64,000 nt of DNA from Coniferiporia sulphurascens (lineage: Eukaryota; Basidiomycota; Agaricomycetes; Hymenochaetales; Hymenochaetaceae): assembly GCA_002794785.1 (NCBI GenBank), contig NBBA01000014.1, positions 372,001-436,000 on the forward strand. Reading direction: 5' to 3'. The position numbers and the translations under genes were made by a program. A model generated the notes under the pieces. It saw nothing but the letters and a program-made list of their open reading frames with translations. It ran no database searches and was not told where the DNA came from. Positions 32,234 to 44,500 of this stretch are shown here, piece by piece. Position 1 is the stretch's first letter, and every line of letters begins with the position of its first letter.

Positions 32234-35011
32234 TCAAAAGCGTGTTAGGTCACGTCCAAAGATCCCTGTATTCGGCAAGAATGGAAGAGATGTAGTATAT
32301 GATACTAAGAAACTAGAGAGGTTACTCACAGTTAAGAAACCAATAATATGGGACCGTTATCCTGCGTAAAAGAAGAAAAAGACCATCAGGTCATTTGGCG
32401 GTACTCAAGACATTCGAGGAATGGGAGTAGAGATTGGTGAATAGCACGTACTTGTTGCGGATACTAAATGTGCGTGTAAAGTAGGCTGAGCGCCAAAGAA
32501 GCCACGCAATACGGCTGTGTAGGCGGAACGAGGGCTTAGCCAACGCGTATACTTGAAAATACCAGTGAGAACACGACGAACCCGGCATTTTTTCCCTTCG
32601 GTCCTGTTTCAACATTCGTTCGGTCATAGAGGGCTTTCCTGTCAACGACAATTATAACTTGATGTGCACGGAGTTTACATAGAGGGCGGAAGGAACGCAC
32701 CAGCCTCCAAGGTACGCGAGACTTCCTTGATTGCGGAAGTGAAAGGGGCCGGGCAAGGTCCGCCCGCGAACGAGGCGGTTCAATACACGAGTCAAGTACC
32801 TTGCCTTTTGGGAAGCGACTAGGAGTGGAAGTAAGCATTACAGGTCTGACTTAAGGAGACAAACAGAAACGAGGGGTCCACCTTGAGCCGTTGCGGGAAG
32901 CAATCCGTCTTCAATCACCGCGGCATCGCCGATAGCCCATACGTCTTCATTGACGCTTCCATCACTCCGGAACACACGTAGATGGGCATCTGTCACCAAA
33001 CTGACGAGCTTATTAGTATCCCATTCAAAGCATAGATAGGGTCAAACACGTGAGAAGAAAAGGGAAGAAGGGAGAAGAAACGGCGCAATCGTTCCTATCC
33101 ATAAAGGGAAGGAGCGGGAATAGGTAGGTACTTCAAACTGGAACAGGGTGACCAACCACCCCTAACACTATTTCAAGCGGCTGCCGGGTACCTCCCTTCC
33201 CATATGGGGATGATACAAGAGGAAAAGGCTGCCAGCCTCCTCGCAAAGATAAAATCAAAGCGTACCTCCCAGACTTTCCATCTTTCCGAGTCTCTGTTAT
33301 AGACTGCACGAGTGGGTTGGGCGCAAGTCCCGTGTTCCAGACGAGCACGCCAAAGGGAACTAGAAGATCGTTTTAACTGGATCCTATGTAAGAAACTCGA
33401 GGCGTGGGACACACACCTTTGCCTTGTTCCATGATGTGGAGGACGCCCTAGAGAAACTCATTGCGTAAACATAAAAATTCCCAGATGGAGCAAGAAGAGA
33501 GAATAATTACGGACATCCTCGACGCGTTCAACATGGTGCTGGAGTTTCATGTTAATCCCATCGCGTGCGAATTTTCGCTCCGCATACCTACGTGTATACA
33601 AAATCAGCCCGCATTAAACACTAATCGTGAATACAAGCGGGGAATGGGTGAAAGCGACCCGTTACTCACTCCGCAAGTCCTTTCTCGAAGCCACCCAACA
33701 TGCGGCTCGCAACGTCGTACAGCGTAATACGTGCCATGCGCGCGAGGTGCGAACCGTAATGGCGTTCGATGTCTGACGCGATTAGGTCGTGTAGCTCTGC
33801 GGCGAACTCGACACCTGTAGGCCCCGCGCCGACAATGCAGAAGTTTAGAAGGTTCCCTCGCTCAACGTCCGACAGTGTCGGCTGGGAGGCCTCTTCAAAA
33901 CCTAATATAATAATACAAAAATCAACAAGAGAATATTAGGGGCGCGCAGAAATGAAAATTAGGAAATTGTATATATATAAATAGACTGATGACAAAAGAA
34001 GATCTGGAAACATACATTCGAGAATACGTGACCGTATGGCACGCGCGTCGCGTACATCTTTAAGGAAGTACGCATATTCCTTCACGCCAGGGATATTAAA
34101 GGCTAGCAAATACACCCGTCAGTATCTTCTCTAGAAAAGTTGGTTGATCCACCATGCGCACTTTGTGAATAACACCCGACCGCAATTACAAGCTTATCGT
34201 AATGTACTTTGAATTCTTTGCGCGGCTCCATCGTTGCTTTCTGCATGAGTATAGGCGGTGACAGGCCTAGGGGCGATGCAGCAGACTCGGCTTCTATCGG
34301 AGGCGGGGTTATGGTCTGCGTACGTTCAAAACGCGACGAAGGGAGCGCCGCAGGAACCTGACAATAGAAAATACATCAGTTTTTTTACTCGCCTAAAGCG
34401 TAATAGCAAGATCTTGAGGCCTACGCAGGTGAGTGTCTTCGATCAAAATCTACATTAAAATGTTAGTAAATTTGTGCTGTCCCAGTCAGTTTAGAATATG
34501 TACCGATTTTGTCACACCAGGCCTGATAAGTTGTCTACCAGAGGCATTAAGGGGACAAAACATATTACCCAAAAGCAAGGTAGACGCACTGCTTCTGGAG
34601 AATACCGGCGGACCTAATTGGGACGAAAATCAGCACTTTTGTATATATATTAAAACAGATGAGTGGGAAGAACTCACAGGTTCAATGGCGCATCTGTATT
34701 CGAGGGTACCAACAGCACAGCTCGCTAAGAATGGTGTGAAGTTAAAATAGGAAGATGCAGAGATCATCGTGACATCTTCATATTCCCAAATTCCAGACCA
34801 CGGTGAGCTCCTAAGTAAACCCAGCAAAGTGTGTGTACACACCCCATCGTTTCCTATCAACGGACCTCAGAATTTCGTAGCCTCCCCATCCTGAGCCAAG
34901 GATGACCAAGCGCTTTTTGTCGGAGGCTGCATTAGCCGAGAATAGACGCGTCTGGGCAAGATTAAGGCGACGCGGGGCAAGAATACGCGAGGATACACTT
35001 CGCGTTGACAT
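32234..35011 (-). CDS. Alternative (type II) NADH:ubiquinone oxidoreductase, one frameshift
   Basis: This is a rotenone-insensitive, single-subunit mitochondrial NADH dehydrogenase (NDE/NDI type) that passes electrons from NADH to ubiquinone without pumping protons. I can join 17 exons from MSTRSVSSRILAPRR (a presequence rich in Arg and Ser) to FGRDLTRF and TGA. It has the FAD-binding VILGSGWGGYEILRS in exon 1, YFNFTPFLASCAVGTLE, YDKLVIAVGCYSQ, the NADH-binding CIVGAGPTGVEFAAELHD near 33850, VLVWNTGLAPNP, DVWAIGDAAV, and the C-terminal membrane-binding WLLWRSAYFTRTFS. Introns have good GT-AG ends. One base is missing in the small exon near 34437-34442 (CGAAGACA where a codon-preserving CGCAAGACA is expected, giving FDRKTLTC). 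Without a repair it would truncate the protein. Everything else is open, so this is either a very young pseudogene or an assembly error. Confidence 0.8.
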
Positions 35012-36616
35012 GGATATAAAGCTGAGATTCAAAGTATGAGCGAAAGTCGACGTGGATTGGATGGTTTCGCGACGACGAGTCAGATTTAAAGTACAAAAAA
35101 AAACGCCGGAAAGTATCGGAGGACGCCCACCAATGGCTTTTGGAACAGTCAGCCGGCACACGGAGCCTACCAATGACAGTCATACTTTACTTCCGGATTT
35201 CTCCAATCATCGCAAAGCATCGCAGGTTGACCTATAGCGCAACAGATGGTGAATAACCGGGCGTGATGTTTGAAGTGCTAGCCGAGATGCAACGAAGAAT
35301 CACCCGACGGTAAAGGCCAAGGTCTCAGCCATTCTTATGAAGTCTACACTGAGGCGCCTCTCTGTATACTTCGCATAATGTCCAGCAACTATCATGTATA
35401 ACCCAGAAGAGAGGGAGGAAAAGGAGGGAAGTGGTGCGCAATTGCAAACTCAATGTCAGAACTCGGGAAGGGAGCATCGGCCCGGGATCCTTCGGACCTT
35501 CGATGATTCGCAATCTACCGGATTAGGCAATATGCTGCTTCAGGACCATTTATTTACGACTATGAGTACTGGTGTTGAAGTTCTGGGAACATTTTCAGAA
35601 AGAGAAACACTTAGGAATAGGCGTATTCCAAGATTTAAAAAATCAAGTGCTCTACCTCTAGGTGGCCATTACATAATACTACACCAGTCTTCAAGCGGAG
35701 CGCTGCCTTAGGCTGAGTCCAATAACTGGCTGAGTCCAATAACTTATAAGTTACTAGTACTACGTGAAAACTCGCAACACATTCAACGCATAAAATAACA
35801 ACACAGGAAACGCCTTACGCTGCGCGTGGAGTCTGATTCGGGCCGCCCATGATACTCGTTTGACTAGAATGCGCAGAGCCGAAAGTCGCTATCCGTGGTT
35901 GAGTAAATAAGATTCCACATTACAACAACACCGTTGCGCATAGCGGTACTACAGCAATGCCTCCGGAGTTTAAACCATCGTGCACATGTCGGATTGTCGA
36001 CCTTAGAGAAGGTTTTGATGCGCTCCCGCCACCCATACTTAGTATCAGAGACGCGGACCGTAGGGCGCGCGTAATACAGCCATTAGTAAAGCGAGATTTG
36101 AGCCGTAGTACGCTGGCAAGCACTTGGCAAGGTCAATAATAGACGAGACCACCAGCGAGTTCTGACTGAAGAAATGTGTGTGTTCAACTAACGAGGCAAA
36201 ATAATCGACTCTGGGAAGTCGGGTATTCCCGAGAAGATACTTAACGTAACAGAACTACTTATTTGGGGTGTCACGGAAATTTTAGACTCCGAAAAGCCAA
36301 ATCCGCAATTAGTAAGGATTCCCACAAACAAGTTCCGGCACATAATCCGAAGCTCAATTGGACTAGCCCTATGTGATGAGGATTTTCCCGTCGATAAAGA
36401 ACAACAGCGATAGATTAGGCTCAGAGCGGGCAGGAAGGGAAGTAGATTTCCTTTATTTCCAGAACTATGATAACGACGCCTAGGCCGGCATCACGAACAC
36501 AATTCTTCGCCATTCCCGAGCGCAAAACGAACAGCATCGAGAAGAAGTGCAACAAAGGAACCGGGGGCACGCATATCCTCTACGTGATATAGGGGATGAT
36601 CCGGGGGATTGCTTGG
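35012..36616. other. Intergenic, nothing recognised
   Basis: About 1.6 kb between the NADH dehydrogenase start and the 3' end of P450 copy F. Open frames of 60-105 codons occur on both strands but none has a recognisable domain or a duplicated partner. A 17-bp tandem pair (GGCTGAGTCCAATAACT) lies at 35711-35745. From about 36380 the sequence is the 3' edge of duplicated block F. Confidence 0.4.
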
Positions 36617-39037
36617 CTACTTCGCGGATTCTACCGCCTGTTGAATCACGGATGCAATCCTGTCGGAGCGTGGGGTAATCCTGCACTCAAATGGTTTAGG
36701 GTGCCTAAAGATGAATTGCAGGCGCATAAGCCATGGGAATCAATGAGCCCCTTTAAAAAGTAAGCTCTCAAAGGCGAGTGCACCTGATGAAGCTTGCAGT
36801 GTACTCCAATGCGGGTGTGATAGGAACACCATCTGCAGTCAAGGCCTTTCCAATATTGAAGGAAGCTAAGATAGACGATACTGAAATGAAGACCTGTGTA
36901 CAGAGATAGCATAGGCTGAATAATAGGGTATCCAGCTGGAGCAATTCACTCACCGAGCTCTCCGCGAAATGTCTGCCAGAGCAAATCCTATGTTCTAATC
37001 AGTCGCGCTGTCGATTTCCGATTTAGAGAAACAACTTACCTCCTTCCAAATCCAAATGCCGTCTTGCTAACGTCCAATGGTGTTTTCATACCTTCAGATG
37101 TAAGCCAGCGCTCGGGAACAAATTTTTCCGGCTCAGGATATTCTTTTGGGTCCCTCTGCATCGCCCTATTAAGATAATCAATTACGAGTTTGCGGTAAAA
37201 TAAAAGTAGGCCATCCGCAGCGCACCAAACGTTCGGAAGCATCGTTGTCCCAGCTGGGATGAGGTAGCCGTCGTATACATCATCTTCAGTTGCACAGTGC
37301 GCAACACCTTGATTGTTATTTATGGGCTATTCTTTGAGAGTATCACAGCTTTTTTTTATCAACGTACCCAAGGGCGTTACGGGCTGCCATCTTAAGAAAT
37401 GAAAAAGAAGCACATCAAAGAGGCTCCAAACAGTCATTACGTGCGTAGACATACCTTGAGGACTCTTTGCAAATAGCATTGATATACGGCAGGTTTGGCC
37501 TGTCTCCCATAGTCGGAAGGCAGTCCCTGCCGATGACACGATCCAGTTCCTCCTGTGCGCGACGCTGGACGTCAGGATACAATACCATAGCCAAACAAAA
37601 TGTATTCAGGGTAGATACGGTCTTTGGAAGGAGAAGGTCAGCGTGTACGTGGGCAAGGATAACTTGGTAATTTCAGTAGATACCGTATCCGCACCCGCTG
37701 TGTGCCGATGATTAAATCGGGGTCATATGTAAGAAAGATATTACAGGTAGACAAACCAGCATATGCAATGGAAGTTGACTTGACAATTATGTTTTCGTCC
37801 ACGATAGTCCCGTCATCAGTAGAGTTGGCTTCTATGAGTTTACTCGTCATTGAGGGCACCCCGGACCCTTTATGCTGAAAAGAGGACAGTATGAGCTGTC
37901 AGGTCTTCAGGAAATTAAAAGCAAGTACGAGATTTTTCTTGGTCATCTCATGAGGCTCGTACAACATAGCCTGGGAATACATTTTCGCCTCCTTGATAAC
38001 TTCGTGGCTGGTTCCGGGAACCCATGTGGGAAGGTATTGCACTGAACATTCAACCACAATCAAATGAGCACCTTTTCCTGGGACTGTCGACATAGGAAGG
38101 GAAGGAAGAGGGAGGACGGCCATGTACTTACACCACGGGAGTGTGTTGATAAGGAAGAAATCTTCCGCCTTCGTCGCAGACCTAATGGCTCTATCCGCGA
38201 GTTCTATGTAAGGATCATTCATGCCTAGTACTAATCTGTTTTCAGTAATATTCACGCAGACGTGATGCAGTGAGACGTACCTTTGTATCCGTAAGCAACC
38301 ATCATTATAGCCTCCCCCGCGGCACTGGATATGGAAAAGGCCGACGTCAGCGAAGCGGATTAAAAACATATTCATCCATCCTTACTGTCTCGTGAGTTCA
38401 TAGAAGCTGTTCGGTTTTTCGAGTAAGCCCAAGAGAAATCGGTGGTTGACCTGCGTTTGAAGCTCGTGAAAATCCTTGGCGGCAGACTGGTTAAAGAATC
38501 GATGCAACATCTGGCGCGATTTCCGATGGTCGTCGCCGTATGGCAGCAGCGAAGTCATGCGATCCCAGCCCCCACTACGAGAAAATAACCAATCACAAAG
38601 CATCAGTTCCCGTGAAACAGATGCTAGTCATCCACGTACAGTTCAATTAAGGTGTTCTGCGGCCTCGATGAATAGTTGTATCCGCGCTTCTCAAAGAGTT
38701 CGACCGCAGCACCGTACGAGTTCACGAGGAGATAAGGCCTACCCAGCGCCCTGAAGAAAGTGAGGTCACCTTCAGATAGTCAATGTGTACATCGAACAAA
38801 GTGACCAAGGCAAAATGTGGTTAGCTAACCATACTGCTGCGCCCATTCGCGGGCTTGGTCCAAGTCGCCTACACTGGGAAAATTGAAGATGTTCCCGACT
38901 AAAGGCAGCCCCTTTGGTCCTGGCGGGTAAGGCAATTTTTTGGCACTGCGCTTGCGCCATAAAGCCGGCAACCAAGACCCAAGATAACAAAAGGCGCAGG
39001 CAAAAACCGCGATGTCAAGCACGAGTACGAGCATCAC
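36617..39037 (-). CDS. Cytochrome P450 copy F (OrdA-like), apparently intact
   Basis: This is a predicted ER membrane monooxygenase; 15 exons join without a lesion. It starts MMLVLVLDIAVFACAF (the second Met aligns with the start of copy I) and has YPPGPKG, FELGGWDRMTSLLPYG, AGADT in a small exon near 37705, K-helix KESSR, and PERWLT. The haem region FGFGRR joins to ICSGRHFAESS, with Ser in place of the usual Pro after the ligand cysteine, shared with copy I. It ends HPKPFECRI...VESAK and TAG. Intron 4 has a normal GT donor, unlike A, B and C. It is the partner of copy I in the third duplicated block. No neighbouring tailoring enzyme is visible. Confidence 0.87.
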
Positions 39038-39103
39038 TGGGGGATGTTTCTGTTCAGAGACGCCAAGTATGTGGTAATCTCCAACGGGTCTAAGTGACCG
39101 CGG

Positions 39104-39110
39104 TTATATA
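39104..39110 (-). promoter_or_regulatory. TATA box of P450 copy F
   Basis: TATATAA on the minus strand lies about 70 bp before the ATG, matched by copy I (51836-51842). Confidence 0.5.
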
Positions 39111-40856
39111 GTAAACACTGCATGCGGCTCCAGGGCGGCAGGACAGAACCTTGCGAATGAAGCACAAAGGGTGCGAATGACAAACATCGATCAGATTATA
39201 GCGAGAAGACATGTATACCTTTCGGCTTGGAAGGCTTCGATTCACCATTACTGTACCGAAGCTGTCCTGTGATGTGCAAAAACCACCCCGAAACGAGCCT
39301 TTAGGATTGGCTCGCACGCAACCTACCCGGTCGCATGAAGGAGTTCCGCGGGGTTGAAAGCGCTGTTCCATTCATAAATTCAAGAGACTTGTTATTTGAA
39401 TTTCCGTGGGCTTGAGGACACAGTTTAAATGTGCAAGCACTGCGCAGCAACCACGCACTTCCGAGCGATCATCAATATGACTTACCATTAAAGGGATTTT
39501 GCTCACGGACTCACCGCACGAGCGTCGAAAGCAAGGGACCGTATTCAAAGTCGGACCGCAAATTCTTGCTGCGTATCGAAGTACAGGGCCCTGAGAGTCG
39601 TCGTCTGGGGTCAATTCATATTTCAAAGTGGGAGGACGCTAAGCGTCAAGTACTTCCGACTTTAAGGTTTGCACCAGCGTGTACATTGGACCTGGTGATA
39701 GAAAATGGACTTTAAGTGGCTGGGACGCGACAACAGCGGCGCTTGACAAGCTTGATATGCCAGAATATCAAAAAATCCCCGATACCGATAGGTTGGGGAT
39801 AAAATTCAGGGATCGAAGTATGACTAATATACCAAAGTTCAACCATTTGTTACTGTGTTTGTCCAAACCTTCCTTATAAAGCGATTTTGTTTGCTGGAAC
39901 ATGCCGCAAGACTTCCATTTAGAACGTCTTTTTAGTTCCGATGCTCGGCATCTTTGTCGTGTGTAAGATCGTACATGTCACATCCATTTAATATTCCTTC
40001 ACGACATATGATTGGGCATGGCTTATTTTATGTATGTATGGCTGACTTCTCCATTCTTCAGAGGAAATATGATGTATTCGTTAGTGTACCATCACACGAA
40101 GGCAGGCTATCCCTCGGTGAGTTCTGCTGGGAGGACAGAAGGACATTTGTGCCGGAAGAGGGGGAACGCATCCTTGAACTGCGATCAAAGACAAATCTTG
40201 TGGAATTTCTGCCAAATATGAACTGATCAGTTCGATAGGAAAAGCCAGGCCACTCTGCAACGATGAAGAGATATATTTATTTCCTCCAATATCTTCAGTG
40301 GATGCGAATTTTGCTGCTGGAACCGAGGTGGCGCGTCTGCCATCACTCATCTCGACCGTTGGCGACCCGTCACGCCCATCTTTGGGGGGTTCGAGATGCT
40401 CTGAACGGTTGGCCCGTCTTCATCGACGACCTCTCGATCCAGCGCGTTAGATTCACGCTCCTAACACTTTCAACCCAAGATTGCCGACTGGTTGAGCCTG
40501 CCAATTCCGGTGTAGCAATAGTTTCTGTACGTAAAATGTTTGGCTCAGAGAACATATTTGGAGGGTCATAAAGACACGTCAGCAGACTGAGATTTTTGTA
40601 GATCTTCCTATTGAGTATCAGAATCTAGGCTAGTCGGTTTTGTCACCTCATCCTGTACATCGGAATTTTCACGGGGTTTACGACTGGCATCAGCCAAAAT
40701 ACCGCCGCAATGAATGTACTGGGACGCTTCGAAGAATGCAATGTCGTCCACATTGGGGAAGCACGACAGATTCGTTCATCTGCGATGGTAGAGTGTTTAA
40801 GGAAAAATATAGACGAATTTCAGAAAAATAACACGGCTACCGGACTCGGGGATGGG

Positions 40857-40990
40857 AATGCACCGTCTACCAAATCCAAATGCCGTCTTGCGGACATCCA
40901 ATGGTTCCTTTTCCCCCTCCGACGGCAGCCAGCGCTCAGGTATGAATTTACATGCTCCAGATACTCCTGTGGGTCCCTTCACATAGTCCT
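40857..40990 (-). pseudogene. Single-exon P450 relic G (haem-region exon)
   Basis: An isolated exon 12 remnant: RDPQEYLE, a small deletion that shifts the frame, then FIPERWLPSEGEKEPLDV and FGFGRR at a former donor. It resembles copies B, C and F, with an LPSEG spelling like copy I. A degenerate haem exon (ERICRAS) may follow near 40770. No other exons are found on either side. The Copia element begins 49 bp to the right. Confidence 0.7.
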
Positions 40991-41038
40991 TATCAAAAAT
41001 TAGCCAATAGTTCCTTATTATGACTATATACAATGTTC

Positions 41039-41545
41039 TTAAAATCTATGCACTTTGTGGTAGACGATGAGGTGCAGTGGTAGTAGTTCAGGCAAAGTGG
41101 GTTATCAGCGTAAACCAATGTATTTCATGGTAGAGACCAGCTCTCCTTATATACATCTACCATGAGCTATGTATACTATAACTATCATAGCCCTTATCGT
41201 ATGGCATTATCATTGTGTTATCGTTTACTTAGTAAGATGGTTGTTCATATGACCATCTTTATATTTAGTATTAAATAAATATAACGAACGATATAAATAT
41301 AGTACGTGGTCATAAGACAACTACTTACTAATGAACGATAACGCAACGATAACGCATACGATATAGAGCTAGATAGTTATAGTAGTACTAGCCACGGAAC
41401 GTGTATATAAGGGAGCTGGTCTCGCCTAGAAATACATTGGTTTACGCTGATAACCACCTTGCCTGAACTTCACCACTGCACCTCACCGTCTACCACAACG
41501 TGCGTAGATTTTAAAATTTAGTTTGTTTGTTATATTTATTTAATA
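41039..41545 (-). repeat. 3' LTR of the Copia element, containing an inverted LTR copy
   Basis: A 507-bp segment in place of a 251-bp LTR. The outer LTR is split at 41268/41516 by an inverted copy of itself, so the region reads as a large palindrome. Both arms keep the TATA box and both GTAGATTTT-type ends. Confidence 0.85.
41269..41515 (+). repeat. Inverted solo LTR inserted in the 3' LTR
   Basis: 247 bp from TATTAAAT to GATTTTAAA, opposite in orientation to the host LTR. ATTTAG stands on both sides (41263-41268 and 41516-41521), a 5-6 bp target duplication. It was therefore a separate insertion of the same family followed by loss of its body. Confidence 0.8.
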
Positions 41546-41552
41546 CTCCCCT

Positions 41553-44500
41553 TCAAACTTTTACTAGGCAGAGTAGACTTGTAAAACATTTGATTAATTC
41601 TATTGTTAGCGCTTTCATCATGATATCAGCCTTTTGCTGTCCAGTTGGAATATATGAAACTGATATGGTTTCATTTTCTATATAATCTCATAAAAAATCT
41701 TTTCGTATATTAATATGTTTCGTTCGTTGTGTATATTTTTGTTCTGTTGAGTTTACTATAGTTATGGCTGCTTGATTATCACATAATATTTTTGTAGGTG
41801 TATCCAAGGTCTGCAGTACCTCTTCAACCAGTCTTCTTAGCCATATTGCTTCTTTTACTCCATGAGTTAAAGCTTGTAATTCAGCTTCACATACTGATAA
41901 TGACACTAATTCTTGTTTTTTACTTGACCATGATGTTGTTGCGTTTCCTATTTGAAATATATATCCGGATATTGCTTTATGGCCTTCTTGTGTCATTCCG
42001 TCAGCATTGGTATATCCTATTAACTTGATTGGTTCTTTTCCTCTGAGTATTAACCAATAATTGTTTGTTCCTTTTAAATATTTGAAACAGTGTTTTACTG
42101 CATTGTAGTGTTCGATACTAGGTTTATTTAAATGCCTAGCAAATTGACCTGTTGTGAATGATATATCAGGTCTTGTACAATCTGCTGCATATTGTAATGC
42201 TCCAACCATATTCATGTATGGTATTTGTTTCATAAAGTTTATTTCTTTGTTAGTTGGATTTTCAAGTGATTTTAATACTTGTCCTGGTGTCATTGGTGTT
42301 TGTACCATTGCAGCGTCTTTTAATTTATATTTTTCTATTATGTTATCAATATAATTCTTTTGTCTTAGTTTTATAATTCTTTCTTCTTGGTTTCTTTTGA
42401 TTTCAATACCGAGTAACCAATGTACATCGTTTCTGTCAGTGAATTTTATGTGTTTTCTTATTTCGTCTTTAAAGGCTTTTATTATTAATAAATTTAAGCC
42501 ACATATTGTTATGTTGTCAACATGTATGAAAAGTACTAAAATTGTTTTTCCTTTTACTTTTCTTAGGAATACTGCATTATCTTGGACTGCTCGTGTTAGT
42601 CCTATTCCTATTAATATTTCTGATAATTTTTTATACCATCATCTGCCTGCTTGTTTTAATCCACATAAGGCTTTATTTAATTTTAAAACTTGTCCAGGTT
42701 TTATTTTAAATAGATTTCCTGGTGGTGGTTTTATATATATATTTTTGTCTTTTTCTAATTCACCATATAAGTAAGCTGATTTTATATCAATTTGGTGAAT
42801 TTCGTAATTGTTTGTTGCACTCCAACTTAATATAGTTCTTACTGTAGCTAATCATGCTACTGGAGCGAATGTATTGTTTGAATAGTAGTCTATACCCTCT
42901 TTCTGGGCAAATCCTTGAACTACTAATCTTGCTTTGTAACGTTCGATTTCTCTGTTTGCTAATCTTTTTGTTTTATATACAAATCTTGTTCTGATTATAT
43001 TTATATCTTTTGGTGGATCAATGATTGTCCACATAGATCTTTTGATTAACATTTTTATTTCTTCTTTCATTGCCGTGATCCATTGATTTGCGTCAATTCT
43101 ATTGATCACTTGTTGGTATGAATTTGGATTGCCAATTAATTCTGTATTGAATTAATTAAATTCCATATTGAATTAATTAAATTCCGTAAGATAGGCGACT
43201 GTATTTTGTTCATCAAAGTTTAGACCTAATGATCGTTTCGTTGGTTTAATTGTTCTTGATGGTCTTTCTTTTGTTAGTTCTTGTATTTGTTCATTATTTT
43301 GTTTTGTAATATTCTCCCCTTCAATTTTAGATGGTGGAGAATCTAAAAATTGTAGGTTTTGTTTGACTGTAATTTTTCTGTTATGATAGGTTCTATGACC
43401 TTTGCTTTCTTCATCAAATCCTAGCCATTGTGCATAAATTCCTTTTGGTTGTAATTTATTAATGTCTTCTTGTCGTATTATGCAATATTGGCCAAATTCT
43501 TTTAAATCGTCTATGTTATAATTCTCATTATATCATTTAAAATATGGTGTTTTAAAGTCAATAGCACTCTTTGGTGTTCTATTGTAAACATAAGTGCTGT
43601 ATTTCACAGTTTCTCCCCATAGACTGGGTGGTAATTTTGCTTGTAGCAGATTAACTCTTGTATTATTTAAAATCGTTTGATGTGATCATTCTGCTACTCC
43701 ATTTTGTTGTGGTGTATCATGTACAGTCAGCTTTTGTATTGTTCCGTTTTTTTCTAAATATTCAGTGAATTGTTTGCTTAAAAACACTGTATCGTTATCG
43801 CTTTGTAATATTTTTATTTTTATATTGTATTGTGTATTGAGCATTGTGGCCCAAGTCGTGTAAGCATTTAAGCCCTTGTCTTTTGTTTTTAATAGAATCA
43901 TTTTTATCCATCTTGTAGCATCGTCTACCAGAGTAAGAAGATATTTATATCCTCCTATAGCGTGTGTGGATGCTGGACCCCATATGTCCATATGTATATG
44001 GTCACCAAATTTTTCAGCTAATTTTGAAACACATAGTTTTGGAATTTGCATTCTTTTTATATTTGCTTCAATGCAGATTGTACATTGAGTTTCATCGTAA
44101 TTTGAAATTTTATTATTTGTAATTTGATCTTCTTTTAGTAATCACTTTATGTAAGCATAGCTTATATGTCCAAGTTTTTTATGGAATTCAAATAATGTTA
44201 CATTTTTCATAGCCACTTGTACATCATTGTTAAATATACTATACAATCCATTTCTGTTTTTAATTTTTCTGCATAAAGATCCATTAGGATACTTTATTGT
44301 ACATTTGTTTTCTTTATAAATAAATTTGTAGCCATCTTGACATAGAAGTCCTTGAGAGACTAATGTCATGTTCATTTTAGGATTGTAATATACATTTGAT
44401 AATGTTATGACACTTACTGAGTGTCCATTGGGGATGTAAAGCTTAAGATCCCCTACTATTTTTGCCATGAACATTGTTTTATTTGCGGCAGTTATTGTTA

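Larger units (their letters stand above)
36380..39780. repeat. Duplicated block F (pairs with 49080-52500)
   Basis: Copy F with about 230 bp downstream and 740 bp upstream is repeated at 49080-52500 with copy I. Upstream landmarks include TTTAAATGTGCAAGCAC (39424 and 52122) and AAATTCTTGCTGCGTATC (39560 and 52276). The two copies are about 9 kb apart and separated by the Copia element and two P450 relics. From 39780 to 40856 I see no gene or repeat. Confidence 0.8.

Noticed and set aside
35394..35711. 105-codon plus-strand frame, and neighbouring frames at 35900-36140
   Set aside because: No recognisable content and no paralogue within the window. Similar-sized frames occur on the opposite strand.
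40080..40570. Overlapping 60-100 codon frames upstream of relic G
   Set aside because: None has a recognisable domain or P450 exon. The two strands are equally open, as expected by chance.
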